Shown here: positions 1-7,470 of the stretch, piece after piece
How positions within the stretch are numbered: position 1 is the stretch's first letter
Layout: the number at the start of each line of letters is the position of its first letter
Assembly (NCBI GenBank): GCA_002319875.1
Contig: DCFS01000263.1
Coordinates: forward strand, 1 to 15,502
Source of the DNA: Treponema sp. UBA1798
Lineage (GTDB): Bacteria > Spirochaetota > Spirochaetia > Treponematales > Treponemataceae
Direction of reading: 5' to 3'
Length of the DNA stretch: 15,502 nt
Notes under the pieces: model-generated
What the model saw: the letters and a program-made list of their open reading frames with translations, nothing else
Database searches by the model: none
What the model was told of the DNA's origin: nothing
Translations under genes and position numbers: made by a program

Positions 1-38
1 AACCGGCTTTTGACTTTAAAATATAGGGACAGTTTGTT
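1..38. repeat. 38-bp direct repeat, left copy
   Basis: The first 38 bases are identical to positions 1529-1566 and in the same orientation. The left copy starts at the window edge, so the repeat may extend further upstream. The two copies bracket the minus-strand binding-protein gene, with a start-to-start distance of 1528 bp. The core includes TTGACT and ATAGGGACAG. No transposase is present. A dispersed repeat or a footprint of duplication or insertion are both possible. Confidence 0.9.
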
Positions 39-44
39 GAGAAC

Positions 45-80
45 AAGCTGATTAAATCACAATAATGATTTAATCAGCTT
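45..80 (-). terminator. 15-bp perfect hairpin downstream of the binding-protein gene
   Basis: Positions 45-59 and 66-80 are perfect reverse complements with a 6-base loop, 9 bases beyond the TAG stop (90-92) of the minus-strand gene. The stem is AT-rich and no long T-tract follows on the minus strand, so this may be a weak or unusual terminator, or an mRNA-stabilising 3' hairpin. Its position suggests the binding-protein gene is transcribed alone. Confidence 0.55.
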
Positions 81-89
81 TACTATGTG

Positions 90-1397
90 CTATTTCGCAA
101 GAATTTCATTGCCCTTTGTAAATAGTTCCTGAGCGGCCTGTTTCGAGGTAATTGTTTTATAACAGATTTGTTCTTCGAGGGAATTTACAAGATTGAATAT
201 TTGTGCAGCTGCCGCCGGGACTGGTGCTGAAACGGGAGAACAGTTCGGCGTTACTGTTTTATTGATATAGTTGATTACAATCTGTTGAGTTGGATCAAGT
301 TGCGGAGCAATGGCATCTGCAACGATACCATTCGGTGGAATTCCGCGTTCTGCGAGAAGTTCCCTGTTGCATTCAATAGAATTCGTAATATAGTTAATGA
401 GTGCTGCCGCTGTTTTCTGATCTTTGCTGTCAGTGGAAACTGAAAAAAACATACCGGGTTGAAGAAAATCTGCTTTTACAGGATTCACTGCCGGCCATGT
501 TGTGATACCTATAGACATATCTTCAGACGCTGATTTACAAAAGGCATTCATTTGATTTGACCATACCATTGCACACCATGACATGCTGTCAGGTTTTGTA
601 CCGTAAATCATAGGATCCTGTTCGACAGAACCGATTGTTCGTTCTGCGAAAATCGACGGCGATATGAGCCAGCCTTCTTTTATTCCCTGCTCATAAATAG
701 TGAAGAATAGTTCGAAATCAGCGGGAGTGTCGACACCGAATTTATTTCCGTTGAATAATTTTTTGCCAATACCGCGCATGGTGTAATCAATGAAAACATC
801 TCCAACACCATACGTTACATTTGTTTTGTAACCAGTCTTTTTATAAATCTCTCTGCACAGTTTAGTGAATTCATCGAGCGTCATATTATCTTTTACCGTA
901 ATTCCATGAGAATCAAGTACGGTTTTGTTATATAATAAAGCAGGAGCGTTTACACCGGCAACAACAGCATACAGCTTATCATTAATCATTCCTGTTCTTA
1001 AAATGCTGTTATTAATGTTACTGGTATCTATGGTCCCGTCCTGTATATACGGGGTCAGATCGACCAGCAGGTTTTTCTCTGCATACTGGTTCAGATACGT
1101 ATAGCTCATCTGTATAACATCCGGCATCTGGTGCCCGGCTGCCGATGTTGCAAGCTTGTTCCAGTAGTCTGCCCATTCTGCAAACTGGGGATCAAACGTA
1201 ATCCCGGGATGTTCAGCTGTGAACATGGAAAGAACTTTCTGAGTCCGTTCATTTCTTGCCTGATTTCCCCACCAGTAAACGGTCAGTTTAGTTTCCCTGC
1301 CAGTGTTTTTTTTCTCATCCTGTTCTTTTTTCCGGCATCCGCACAGCGATAATGCGACCAGACAAAGACATGAAATTGCGCACAATAGTTTTTTCAT
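90..1397 (-). CDS. Sugar ABC transporter solute-binding lipoprotein, extracellular family 1
   Basis: This is a lipid-anchored extracytoplasmic binding protein of the MalE-like family 1, which normally delivers oligosaccharides to a CUT1-type ABC importer. The ATG at 1397 is chosen over the in-frame ATG at 1457 because AGGAGG lies 5 bases upstream and the protein then begins MKKLLCAIS with a classical lipoprotein signal ending L-C-G-C, lipidated Cys near residue 26. The mature part (about 410 residues) starts with KLTVYWWGN, followed by EWADYWNKL and the PDVIQM and ALLYNK segments typical of the family. Full length is 435 aa, normal for the family. It is divergent from the YesM/YesN pair, and no permease gene follows within the window. 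The ligand cannot be read from sequence. It may feed a distant importer or act as a ligand-presenting partner of the kinase. Confidence 0.88.
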   Translation of the reverse strand: MKKLLCAISCLCLVALSLCGCRKKEQDEKKNTGRETKLTVYWWGNQARNERTQKVLSMFTAEHPGITFDPQFAEWADYWNKLATSAAGHQMPDVIQMSYTYLNQYAEKNLLVDLTPYIQDGTIDTSNINNSILRTGMINDKLYAVVAGVNAPALLYNKTVLDSHGITVKDNMTLDEFTKLCREIYKKTGYKTNVTYGVGDVFIDYTMRGIGKKLFNGNKFGVDTPADFELFFTIYEQGIKEGWLISPSIFAERTIGSVEQDPMIYGTKPDSMSWCAMVWSNQMNAFCKSASEDMSIGITTWPAVNPVKADFLQPGMFFSVSTDSKDQKTAAALINYITNSIECNRELLAERGIPPNGIVADAIAPQLDPTQQIVINYINKTVTPNCSPVSAPVPAAAAQIFNLVNSLEEQICYKTITSKQAAQELFTKGNEILAK

Positions 1398-1471
1398 GAT
1401 AACCTCCTGTTTTGAATCATAAATAAAGATATTTGCAGAATTAGAGACGGGTTTCAATTTGCTGTCCTCTC

Positions 1472-1500
1472 AGTATCAGATCTGAATTTCCGTTTGTAAA
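1472..1500 (-). promoter_or_regulatory. Candidate sigma70 promoter of the binding-protein gene
   Basis: On the minus strand TTTACA (1500-1495) and GATACT (1477-1472) are separated by 17 bases, 75 bases upstream of the ATG at 1397. An inverted repeat TATCAGAT (1474-1481) and ATCTGATA (1500-1507) coincides with the two promoter elements, and a 10-bp palindrome TCAGATCTGA sits at 1476-1485. This would suit a regulator binding over the promoter. It is based on pattern only. Confidence 0.4.
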
Positions 1501-1528
1501 TCTGATAAACCGGTGTCATAATCAATAA

Positions 1529-1566
1529 AACCGGCTTTTGACTTTAAAATATAGGGACAGTTTGTT
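1529..1566. repeat. 38-bp direct repeat, right copy
   Basis: This is an exact copy of positions 1-38, ending 5 bases before the first ATG of the histidine-kinase gene at 1572. It therefore occupies the place where the promoter and ribosome binding site of the kinase would be expected. It contains TTGACT (1538-1543), but no good -10 lies 16-18 bases further on. Confidence 0.9.
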
Positions 1567-1571
1567 AATCT

Positions 1572-3362
1572 ATGAAAAATTATCTGCTTTTATGGATATA
1601 TGGTACGATACGAAAAATGAAATGCATATTGAACAATTTTTCTCTGCTGAAAAAAATTCTGATCAGCATTATGCTGTCCAGTCTGCTGTTTGCAGGGGCA
1701 GCCTCAGTATTTGCTCTTTATTATGTTACGAAAGCAAACAAAAAACTGCTGTATCTGGAGATCGCAAAAAATCTGGTATATTCCGGTAACAAGATAGCTT
1801 CCACGCTTCATTCTATTGAAAATATCAGTAATCTGATGATTGCGGACAGTGTGATTCAGAATAATCTGTATATGCGTAATTCCGATAACTGGCAGGATCG
1901 AAACATTGCATACAAGTCACTCTATGAATCGGTCATTTCGTATTTTTTTGAACTGAGGCCGTTTTCCGTTTCTTCTGTTGCATTGGTAAATAACACTTAT
2001 ACGATTTCATCCGATATGACATTAAGCAGGGAGATGGATCCGGTGGTAAAGGATGATCTCGTCCGTACGGCTGACCGTGAGGAGGGAGCCCCTGTATGGA
2101 TAACAAGATACGGAAACAAGCAGGGAATCTTTATGGTACGGACTGTCCGGCGTATTGAACATATGGATTTTGATATACTTGGTGAAATTGCGTTTTCTCT
2201 TGATCTGCATCGTCTTTTAGATGAAGCTACCTGGTCTCCATACAGAAGTGACAAGCCTTTGTTCTTTTTTTTTGATCATGGAGAACTGTTCTATGAATCC
2301 GGAATCATCGATAAGTCGGAAATTCCGAAGATAGTAAAAACGCTTGCTGCCTGCGATTATGGAGTCGTCAAAGTACAGAACTCCAGTTATTTTGCAGTAA
2401 AAAGTACCATTCCCGGTTACGGCTGGACGTATGTGTGTCTTGTTTCTTACCGGGAAATTGCGCGTGCTACAACTTTTACCTGTCTGATATATTTTCTGAT
2501 AACAGCTTTGGGAATTTCGATATCGATACTTGTCTGCTATCTGCTGATCCACTCCATTGCGAAGCACATTAATTTCCTTGTCGCAAAAATCAGTGCTTTC
2601 CGTGGCGACAGCGGGCAGCTTCCTTTTACTCATTATGACTATTCCGGCCGGCATGATGAAATAGGTGTACTTCACCAGCAGTTCGATCTGATGGTTTCAG
2701 AAATAAATGAACTGATACAGAAAAACTATAAAAGCGAACTTCTTATGAAGGATGCACAGCTTGCAGCGCTCGAAAACCAGATCAATCCTCATTTTCTGTA
2801 TAATACGCTTGAATCCGTTAACTGGCGCGCGAAAGCGATCGGTGCACAAACCATCTCGAGTATGATAGAATCACTTGGCAGCCTGCTGCGTATTACGTTA
2901 AGCGATTCTGCCGGTAATTATACGCTCGGACGGGAGCTTGAGCTCGTGGATTATTATCTTACCATCCAGAAACTGCGTTTTGAAGACAGACTGGATGTCA
3001 CTATTCAGTGTGACGATGCTGTCAGATGCTGTCTGATTCCAAAACTTTCCATTCAGCCGCTTGTTGAAAATGCCATACATTATGCACTTGAGGATTCCAT
3101 TGAAACATGTCATATCCTGATACAAACGTCTGTTTCCGGAAAAAAGGTGATCATTACCGTGAGTAACAGTGGTTCCTGTTTTGAAGACAGCACACTTAAG
3201 GATCTGAAAAATGGAATGGTAAGGCAGCATCGGACCGGCATTGGTCTTCTTAATATAGATAAACGGATTAAACTGACTTTCGGTACTGAATACGGACTCA
3301 TAGTGTATAATAAAAACGATATGGCTGTCGCTGAACTGACTGTACCTTTTCAGTGCCGGTAG
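1572..3362 (+). CDS. YesM-type sensor histidine kinase
   Basis: Membrane sensor kinase of the LytS/YesM class (His_kinase PF06580 plus HATPase_c), pairing with the response regulator just downstream. Visible order: N-terminal membrane segment about residues 27-52, extracytoplasmic sensor region about 53-298, second membrane segment about 300-327, a HAMP-like linker, then the phosphoacceptor motif INPHFLYNTLE with His at residue 407. The N-box is LVENAIHYAL (Asn 500) and the G-box is GIGLLN at 556. The 596-aa length is normal. The start is uncertain: the ATG at 1572 has no clear ribosome binding site and lies against the 38-bp repeat. The in-frame ATG at 1617 gives a more typical N-terminus (MKCILNNFSLLKK) but also lacks a clear site. 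The regulator gene follows after 32 bases, so the two are probably co-transcribed. The ligand is unknown; kinases of this class next to sugar transporters usually respond to extracellular carbohydrate. Confidence 0.93.
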   Translation: MKNYLLLWIYGTIRKMKCILNNFSLLKKILISIMLSSLLFAGAASVFALYYVTKANKKLLYLEIAKNLVYSGNKIASTLHSIENISNLMIADSVIQNNLYMRNSDNWQDRNIAYKSLYESVISYFFELRPFSVSSVALVNNTYTISSDMTLSREMDPVVKDDLVRTADREEGAPVWITRYGNKQGIFMVRTVRRIEHMDFDILGEIAFSLDLHRLLDEATWSPYRSDKPLFFFFDHGELFYESGIIDKSEIPKIVKTLAACDYGVVKVQNSSYFAVKSTIPGYGWTYVCLVSYREIARATTFTCLIYFLITALGISISILVCYLLIHSIAKHINFLVAKISAFRGDSGQLPFTHYDYSGRHDEIGVLHQQFDLMVSEINELIQKNYKSELLMKDAQLAALENQINPHFLYNTLESVNWRAKAIGAQTISSMIESLGSLLRITLSDSAGNYTLGRELELVDYYLTIQKLRFEDRLDVTIQCDDAVRCCLIPKLSIQPLVENAIHYALEDSIETCHILIQTSVSGKKVIITVSNSGSCFEDSTLKDLKNGMVRQHRTGIGLLNIDKRIKLTFGTEYGLIVYNKNDMAVAELTVPFQCR

Positions 3363-3394
3363 TATAAAGTCAGCTCATTTTTCAGGAAGGTTGT

Positions 3395-4492
3395 ATGCTG
3401 CGGATGATTATCGCTGATGATGAAAAAGTGATACGTGAAACTATTAAAAGTTTTATCAACTGGAAATCACTTGGTGTTGAAGTTGTAGGAACATGCAGAG
3501 ATGGTATGGAGGCCTACAATGCCATTCTTGATGAATATCCCGATATCGTTCTTACTGACATAAAAATGCCCGGTTTCAACGGGCTTGAGCTTATAGAGCG
3601 GATAAAACAGATCGACAGCCGGATAGAATTCATCATTCTTTCAGGGTATGAGGAATTCAGTTTTGCAAAACAGGCAATGAAGTCCGGTGTCCGCCATTAT
3701 CTGCTCAAGCCTTGTAATGAAAAACAGATCGTTGCCGCTGTAGAGGACATAAAGAAAAACTGGTACATGAATCAGGCGTTCAACGATTGGAAAGCGCAGT
3801 CGGCGGAAATACAGCGGACCTATCAGAGTTTTACGCCACAGACCGATATAATAGACCGGCTGGAACAGTTATTTGAGGATCTTAATAATGCCGATGAAAA
3901 GGAGCGCCGGAAAATATTTTCCGATATGAAACATCTGCTGGGATCTGTAACGGATCAGGACTATCTTGTCCTGCTTATTTCAGGTCTTCTGGTCAAATAC
4001 GCGGACCGGAGTAACGTGTCGTACAGCCCCATGCAGATTATGGATTATGTAACAGGCTTGAAAGAAATCAGAACTGCAGACGGAATCCTCGAATCCTTTT
4101 TTGAAAAACTTCCGCTTATATTTCAGCCGCCGCTTTCCGGATGCAGATGTGTTGCCGGCTTTATTACCCGTACCATTACTTATATAGAAGATCATCTGGC
4201 AGATCCCGGACTTTCTCTGAAGCGGCTTTCAGAAGATTATCTGTTTATGAATGTTGATTATGTCAGCAAACAGTTTGTCCGTCAAACCGGCTACCGTTTT
4301 TCTGATTTTCTCAATCGCAGGCGCGTCGAAAAAGCAAAGCAGCTGCTTACCGGGCAGGCAGATATCCAGATTCCCGATGTCGCGGAACAGATCGGTTTCG
4401 GAAATAATCCGCAGTATTTTTATCTGATTTTCAAAAAATATACGGGAATGACACCTTCGGCATATATCAATTCGTGGAAGGAAAATCCGTGA
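3395..4492 (+). CDS. YesN-type response regulator with AraC DNA-binding domain
   Basis: Cytoplasmic transcription regulator of 365 aa, the partner of the upstream kinase. The N-terminal receiver domain (about residues 1-122) has the acidic pocket at Asp8-Asp9 and the phosphoacceptor Asp55 in VLTDIKMPG, with the conserved Lys in YLLKP. A linker of about 130 residues follows. The C-terminal AraC-type double helix-turn-helix (about 256-365) contains LSLKRLSEDYLFMNVDYVSK and the second recognition region with IPDVAEQIGFGN and FKKYTGMTPSAY. The ATG at 3395 is preceded by AGGAAGG at a suitable distance. Such YesM/YesN pairs usually activate an adjacent carbohydrate transporter, so the downstream chvE operon and the divergent binding-protein gene are the natural candidate targets. 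This regulon assignment is inferred from position only. Confidence 0.93.
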   Translation: MLRMIIADDEKVIRETIKSFINWKSLGVEVVGTCRDGMEAYNAILDEYPDIVLTDIKMPGFNGLELIERIKQIDSRIEFIILSGYEEFSFAKQAMKSGVRHYLLKPCNEKQIVAAVEDIKKNWYMNQAFNDWKAQSAEIQRTYQSFTPQTDIIDRLEQLFEDLNNADEKERRKIFSDMKHLLGSVTDQDYLVLLISGLLVKYADRSNVSYSPMQIMDYVTGLKEIRTADGILESFFEKLPLIFQPPLSGCRCVAGFITRTITYIEDHLADPGLSLKRLSEDYLFMNVDYVSKQFVRQTGYRFSDFLNRRRVEKAKQLLTGQADIQIPDVAEQIGFGNNPQYFYLIFKKYTGMTPSAYINSWKENP

Positions 4493-4495
4493 ATG

Positions 4496-4529
4496 CACTG
4501 GAGCAGTGAATAATCAGCATCCCGGCTGA
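4496..4529 (+). terminator. Two short hairpins after the response-regulator gene, weak terminator
   Basis: Just after the TGA stop, CACTG (4496-4500) pairs with CAGTG (4504-4508), and TCAGC (4514-4518) pairs with GCTGA (4525-4529). An AT-rich stretch follows. Each stem is only 5 bp with no clean T-tract, so termination here is doubtful and read-through into chvE is possible. Confidence 0.25.
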
Positions 4530-4646
4530 ATTTGAAAAATTAAGTTTTATATTATAATCATTTGCAGTTTTCCTGCGGATAGATTAAAGTTGCGCTTTTG
4601 AAATTTATCTGAGTCTTAGAAACACCCCGGTGTGATATTATTTTTC

Positions 4647-4675
4647 TTGACGGCTGCATAGTTAGGATATATACT
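4647..4675 (+). promoter_or_regulatory. Sigma70-type promoter of the chvE operon
   Basis: TTGACG (4647-4652) and TATACT (4670-4675) are separated by exactly 17 bases, close to the consensus. Predicted transcription start is near 4682, about 60 bases before the chvE ATG. An inverted repeat ACACC-CC-GGTGT lies just upstream at 4622-4633 and a 12-bp palindrome lies just downstream at 4689-4700, so the promoter sits between two possible regulator sites. Confidence 0.65.
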
Positions 4676-4688
4676 TATTTCAATAATT

Positions 4689-4700
4689 GTGCTCGAGCAC
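4689..4700. promoter_or_regulatory. Perfect 12-bp palindrome, candidate LacI-type operator
   Basis: GTGCTCGAGCAC is a perfect even palindrome with a central CG, the general layout of LacI/GalR-family operators. It begins 13 bases after the -10 box, at about +7 to +18 of the predicted transcript, where bound repressor would block initiation. No LacI-family gene is in the window, so the regulator would be encoded elsewhere. No second full copy is seen in the window. Confidence 0.45.
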
Positions 4701-4742
4701 GGATAAAAAGTGTTATGTTTTTTTGCCATGAAGGAGGATTTT

Positions 4743-5819
4743 ATGAAAAAAATCGTCGGTATGTTGTCGGTATTGTTTGTACTTAGTACAGCAGTATTTG
4801 CTAACGGCTTAAAAGATTCCGGAGGTGCTGCAAAGATCGGTGTGTCTATGCCAACCCAGAGTCTTCAGAGATGGAACCAGGATGGTGCGAACATGAAAGC
4901 CCAGCTCGAGACGGCCGGTTATAAGGTGGACCTTCAGTACGCAGGAGATAATGATATTGCTACCCAGGTGTCACAGCTGGAAAACATGATTACCGGTAAC
5001 TGTAAAGCTCTGGTTATTGCATCCATCGATGGTTCAGCCCTTACTAATGTTCTGAAAGAGGCAAAAGCAAAAAAAATTCCGGTTATCGCATATGACCGTC
5101 TTATCATGAACAGTGATGCAGTTACTTATTATGCAACTTTTGATAACTACAAAGTCGGAAAAATTCAGGGAGAATATATCCGCGACAAGCTTAAACTCGA
5201 TTCGACGAACGGTCCGTATAATATTGAATTGTTTACGGGTGCTCCGGATGACAACAATGTAAACTTTTTCTTTGGCGGTGCAATGGATGTTCTTACCCCC
5301 TATATAAAAAGCGGAAAATTGGTCGTTAAGTCAGGGCAGGTAACAAAGGCTCAGTGCGCTACGCCGAACTGGTCGACGGAAGAGGCCCAGAAACGTATGG
5401 AAGACCTCATTATTGCCAACGGTTACGGACCGAAAGGTGTAAAACTTGATGCAGTGTATTCGTCAAACGATTCTGTAGCGAATGGGATCACGAATGCCCT
5501 TAAAGCTGCCGGGTATACCAAAGACAATTTCCCGATTATTACCGGACAGGATTGCGATAAACCGGCTGTAAAGAATATGATCGCCGGTACGCAGAGTATG
5601 TCTATCTTCAAGGATACGCGTACGCTTGCATCAAAGGTAGTCGGAATGGTAAATGCAATTATGAAAGGTACAAAGGTCGAAATCAACGATACCAAGACAT
5701 ATAACAATGGTGTCCGTATCGTGCCGTCTTATCTGTGCGATCCCGTTTTTGCGACCGTGGATAATTATAAGGCTCTGCTGATTGACAGCGGTTATTACAA
5801 GCCTCTGGATTTACAATAG
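4743..5819 (+). CDS. chvE: ChvE-type multiple-monosaccharide-binding periplasmic protein
   Basis: Periplasmic receptor of a CUT2 ABC importer. The family member ChvE binds several aldoses such as glucose, galactose, arabinose and xylose. The ATG at 4743 is chosen because AAGGAGG lies 5-6 bases upstream and the protein then starts with a normal signal peptide (MKKIVGMLSV...), predicted cleavage after Ala20 before Asn-Gly. The upstream in-frame ATG at 4710 would add a poor N-terminus. Family segments visible in order are VSMPTQSLQRW, QLENMITG, KALVIASIDGSAL, PVIAYDRLI, YYATFDNYKVG, GAPDDNNV, ITGQDCD, SIFKDTR, NDTKTYNNGV and a C-terminal VPSYL...GYY. These match ChvE better than XylF, as recalled from the families rather than aligned here. 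Length is 358 aa, normal. It leads the gguA-gguB unit and is followed by a hairpin/T-tract that would let it be made in excess. The true sugar range cannot be fixed from sequence. Confidence 0.9.
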   Translation: MKKIVGMLSVLFVLSTAVFANGLKDSGGAAKIGVSMPTQSLQRWNQDGANMKAQLETAGYKVDLQYAGDNDIATQVSQLENMITGNCKALVIASIDGSALTNVLKEAKAKKIPVIAYDRLIMNSDAVTYYATFDNYKVGKIQGEYIRDKLKLDSTNGPYNIELFTGAPDDNNVNFFFGGAMDVLTPYIKSGKLVVKSGQVTKAQCATPNWSTEEAQKRMEDLIIANGYGPKGVKLDAVYSSNDSVANGITNALKAAGYTKDNFPIITGQDCDKPAVKNMIAGTQSMSIFKDTRTLASKVVGMVNAIMKGTKVEINDTKTYNNGVRIVPSYLCDPVFATVDNYKALLIDSGYYKPLDLQ

Positions 5820-5830
5820 TCAGGTATTAA

Positions 5831-5859
5831 CCGGGTGAACGGCGGCATCCGTTCACCGG
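5831..5859 (+). terminator. Stable hairpin after chvE
   Basis: GGTGAACGG (5834-5842) pairs perfectly with CCGTTCACC (5849-5857) around a 6-base loop, extended by two C-G pairs past a one-base bulge. It starts 11 bases after the chvE stop and has no T-tract. It probably protects the 3' end of chvE mRNA, as in other operons whose binding protein is over-produced. Confidence 0.6.
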
Positions 5860-5867
5860 AGAATAGT

Positions 5868-5905
5868 ATACAGGCAGGCAGTTTCAATTGCCGGCCTGTA
5901 TTTTT
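5868..5905 (+). terminator. Intrinsic terminator or attenuator between chvE and gguA
   Basis: ATACAGGC (5868-5875) and GGCA (5877-5880) pair with TGCC (5889-5892) and GCCTGTAT (5894-5901), giving 12 pairs with one mismatch and an 8-base loop, followed directly by five T (5901-5905). This is a good intrinsic terminator. Partial read-through must feed gguA and gguB unless they have their own promoter, which I do not see in the remaining 26 bases. Confidence 0.7.
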
Positions 5906-5931
5906 GCTCATTGAAAAAAAAGGGTAAATAA

Positions 5932-7470
5932 GTGGCAAAATATCTGCTGGAAATGAAATGTATTACCAAAGAATTTTCCGGCGTTACAGCGCTTGACAAT
6001 GTTGACCTTGATATAGAAGAAGGCGAAATTCATGCGCTCGTAGGAGAAAATGGAGCCGGTAAGTCCACTCTGATGAATGTTCTCAGTGGTATCTATCCGC
6101 ATGGGACTTATACCGGTGATATTGTCTATGATGGTAATATCTGCGAATTTCATACAATAAAAGACAGTGAAAATAAAGGTATTGTAATTATACACCAGGA
6201 GTTAGCTCTGGTTCCGTATCTTACTATCGGTGAAAATATGTTCCTGGGGAATGAGTGCGGATCGGCGATGAATATCGACTGGGATGAAACTTATTCAAGG
6301 GCGGACGGATTGCTCAAAATGGTAGGTTTACATGAATCTTCCCGTACACTCATTAAAGACATCGGCGTAGGTAAACAGCAGCTTGTGGAAATAGCAAAAG
6401 CTCTTGCAAAAAATGTGAGGCTGCTTATTCTTGATGAACCTACGGCATCGCTCAATGAGTCGGATTCACGCCATTTGCTCAACCTTCTGAAGGATTTCAA
6501 GAAAAAAGGAATGACTTCCATTCTTATTTCCCATAAGATTGATGAAGTTTCATATGTTGCCGACAGAATTACCATTCTCCGTGACGGGCAGGTTATCAGA
6601 ACCCTCGACCGGGCGCAGGAAAAATTCACTGAAGATGAAATAATAAGCGGTATGGTCGGCCGCAGTATCACCGACAGATTTCCCAAACGGCTTCCACGTA
6701 TAGGCGATGTATGTTTTGAGGTAAAAGACTGGACTGTCTACCATCCCGTGTATGAGGGACGCAAGGTCTGTGAAAATATAAATCTGACGCTCAGAAAAGG
6801 TGAAGTTGTCGGTATCAGCGGACTGATGGGAGCCGGGCGGACTGAACTGGCCATGAGTATTTTCGGAAAAAGTTATGGCAGAAATATTACGGGGCATATC
6901 AGAAAAAACGGACGGGAAGTGCATCTTAATTCGGCAAAGGCCGCGATTGATCATGGAATTGCCTATGTGACGGAGGACCGGAAAGGTAACGGCCTTATCC
7001 TGTCTACTCCGATTTCTGAAAATACTACGATGGCGAAACTGAAAAAGGTAAGCCACCATCAGGTTATCGATCATGATCTGGAACTGAAAGTTGCCAGAGA
7101 GTATCGTGACAAATTGAAAACAAAATGCCCTACGGTGCTCCAGAATGTTGGTAACCTTTCGGGTGGTAACCAGCAGAAAGTTCTGCTTGGTAAATGGCTC
7201 TTTGCAGATCCGGATATACTTATTCTTGACGAACCGACCCGGGGTATTGATGTAGGTGCAAAGTACGAAATCTACTGTATTATTAATCAGATGGTAGAAG
7301 ATGGTAAGTCTGTCTTACTGATATCTTCCGAAATGCCCGAAATTCTCGGAATGTGCGATCGTATTTATGTCATGAATGAAGGAAGAATAGTTGCGGAATT
7401 GCCCAAAGAAAAAGCAACCCAGGAAATAATAATGACCTGTATTCTTGATTCTGAAAAAAGTACTGTCTGA
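5932..7470 (+). CDS. gguA: Multiple-monosaccharide ABC importer, tandem ATP-binding protein
   Basis: Cytoplasmic ATPase of a CUT2 sugar importer (RbsA/MglA/XylG/GguA class), two fused nucleotide-binding domains in 512 aa. NBD1 has Walker A GENGAGKST (about residues 38-46), a degenerate signature GVGKQQ near 145, Walker B LLILDEPTA near 164-172 and the H-loop ISHK near 200. NBD2 has a degenerate Walker A (GLMGAGRTE, Arg in place of Lys), an intact signature LSGGNQQK at 409-416 and Walker B ILDEPTRG. So NBD1 supplies the good Walker A and NBD2 the good signature, the asymmetry usual for this class. The start is GTG at 5932 with an A-rich AGGG site 7 bases upstream. It lies between the chvE-type receptor and the gguB-type permease, which fixes the role. 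The symbol follows the neighbours; mmsA and xylG are also used for this family. Confidence 0.9.
   Translation: MAKYLLEMKCITKEFSGVTALDNVDLDIEEGEIHALVGENGAGKSTLMNVLSGIYPHGTYTGDIVYDGNICEFHTIKDSENKGIVIIHQELALVPYLTIGENMFLGNECGSAMNIDWDETYSRADGLLKMVGLHESSRTLIKDIGVGKQQLVEIAKALAKNVRLLILDEPTASLNESDSRHLLNLLKDFKKKGMTSILISHKIDEVSYVADRITILRDGQVIRTLDRAQEKFTEDEIISGMVGRSITDRFPKRLPRIGDVCFEVKDWTVYHPVYEGRKVCENINLTLRKGEVVGISGLMGAGRTELAMSIFGKSYGRNITGHIRKNGREVHLNSAKAAIDHGIAYVTEDRKGNGLILSTPISENTTMAKLKKVSHHQVIDHDLELKVAREYRDKLKTKCPTVLQNVGNLSGGNQQKVLLGKWLFADPDILILDEPTRGIDVGAKYEIYCIINQMVEDGKSVLLISSEMPEILGMCDRIYVMNEGRIVAELPKEKATQEIIMTCILDSEKSTV

Noticed and set aside
1510..1522. Shared motif CCGGTGT-N-ATA upstream of the kinase and at 4627-4637 upstream of chvE, as a possible YesN site
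   Set aside because: The match is about 10 of 12 bases, and by rough estimate a few such matches are expected by chance between two AT-rich intergenic regions of this size. Noted but not supported.
1..1566. The 38-bp repeat as terminal repeats of an insertion sequence
   Set aside because: The copies are direct rather than inverted, no transposase lies between them, and the enclosed gene is an ordinary transport gene, so an IS element is not supported.
1538..1789. 83-codon plus-strand frame starting with TTG inside the 38-bp repeat
   Set aside because: It overlaps the kinase gene in another frame, has no ribosome binding site and no recognisable motif.
2217..2675. 152-codon minus-strand frame inside the kinase gene
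   Set aside because: Antisense shadow of a clearly coding gene with intact sensor and transmembrane segments; no family features or start signals.
6550..7074. 174-codon minus-strand frame inside gguA
   Set aside because: Antisense to the conserved end of NBD1 and start of NBD2; composition reflects the ATPase codons, with no motif of its own.
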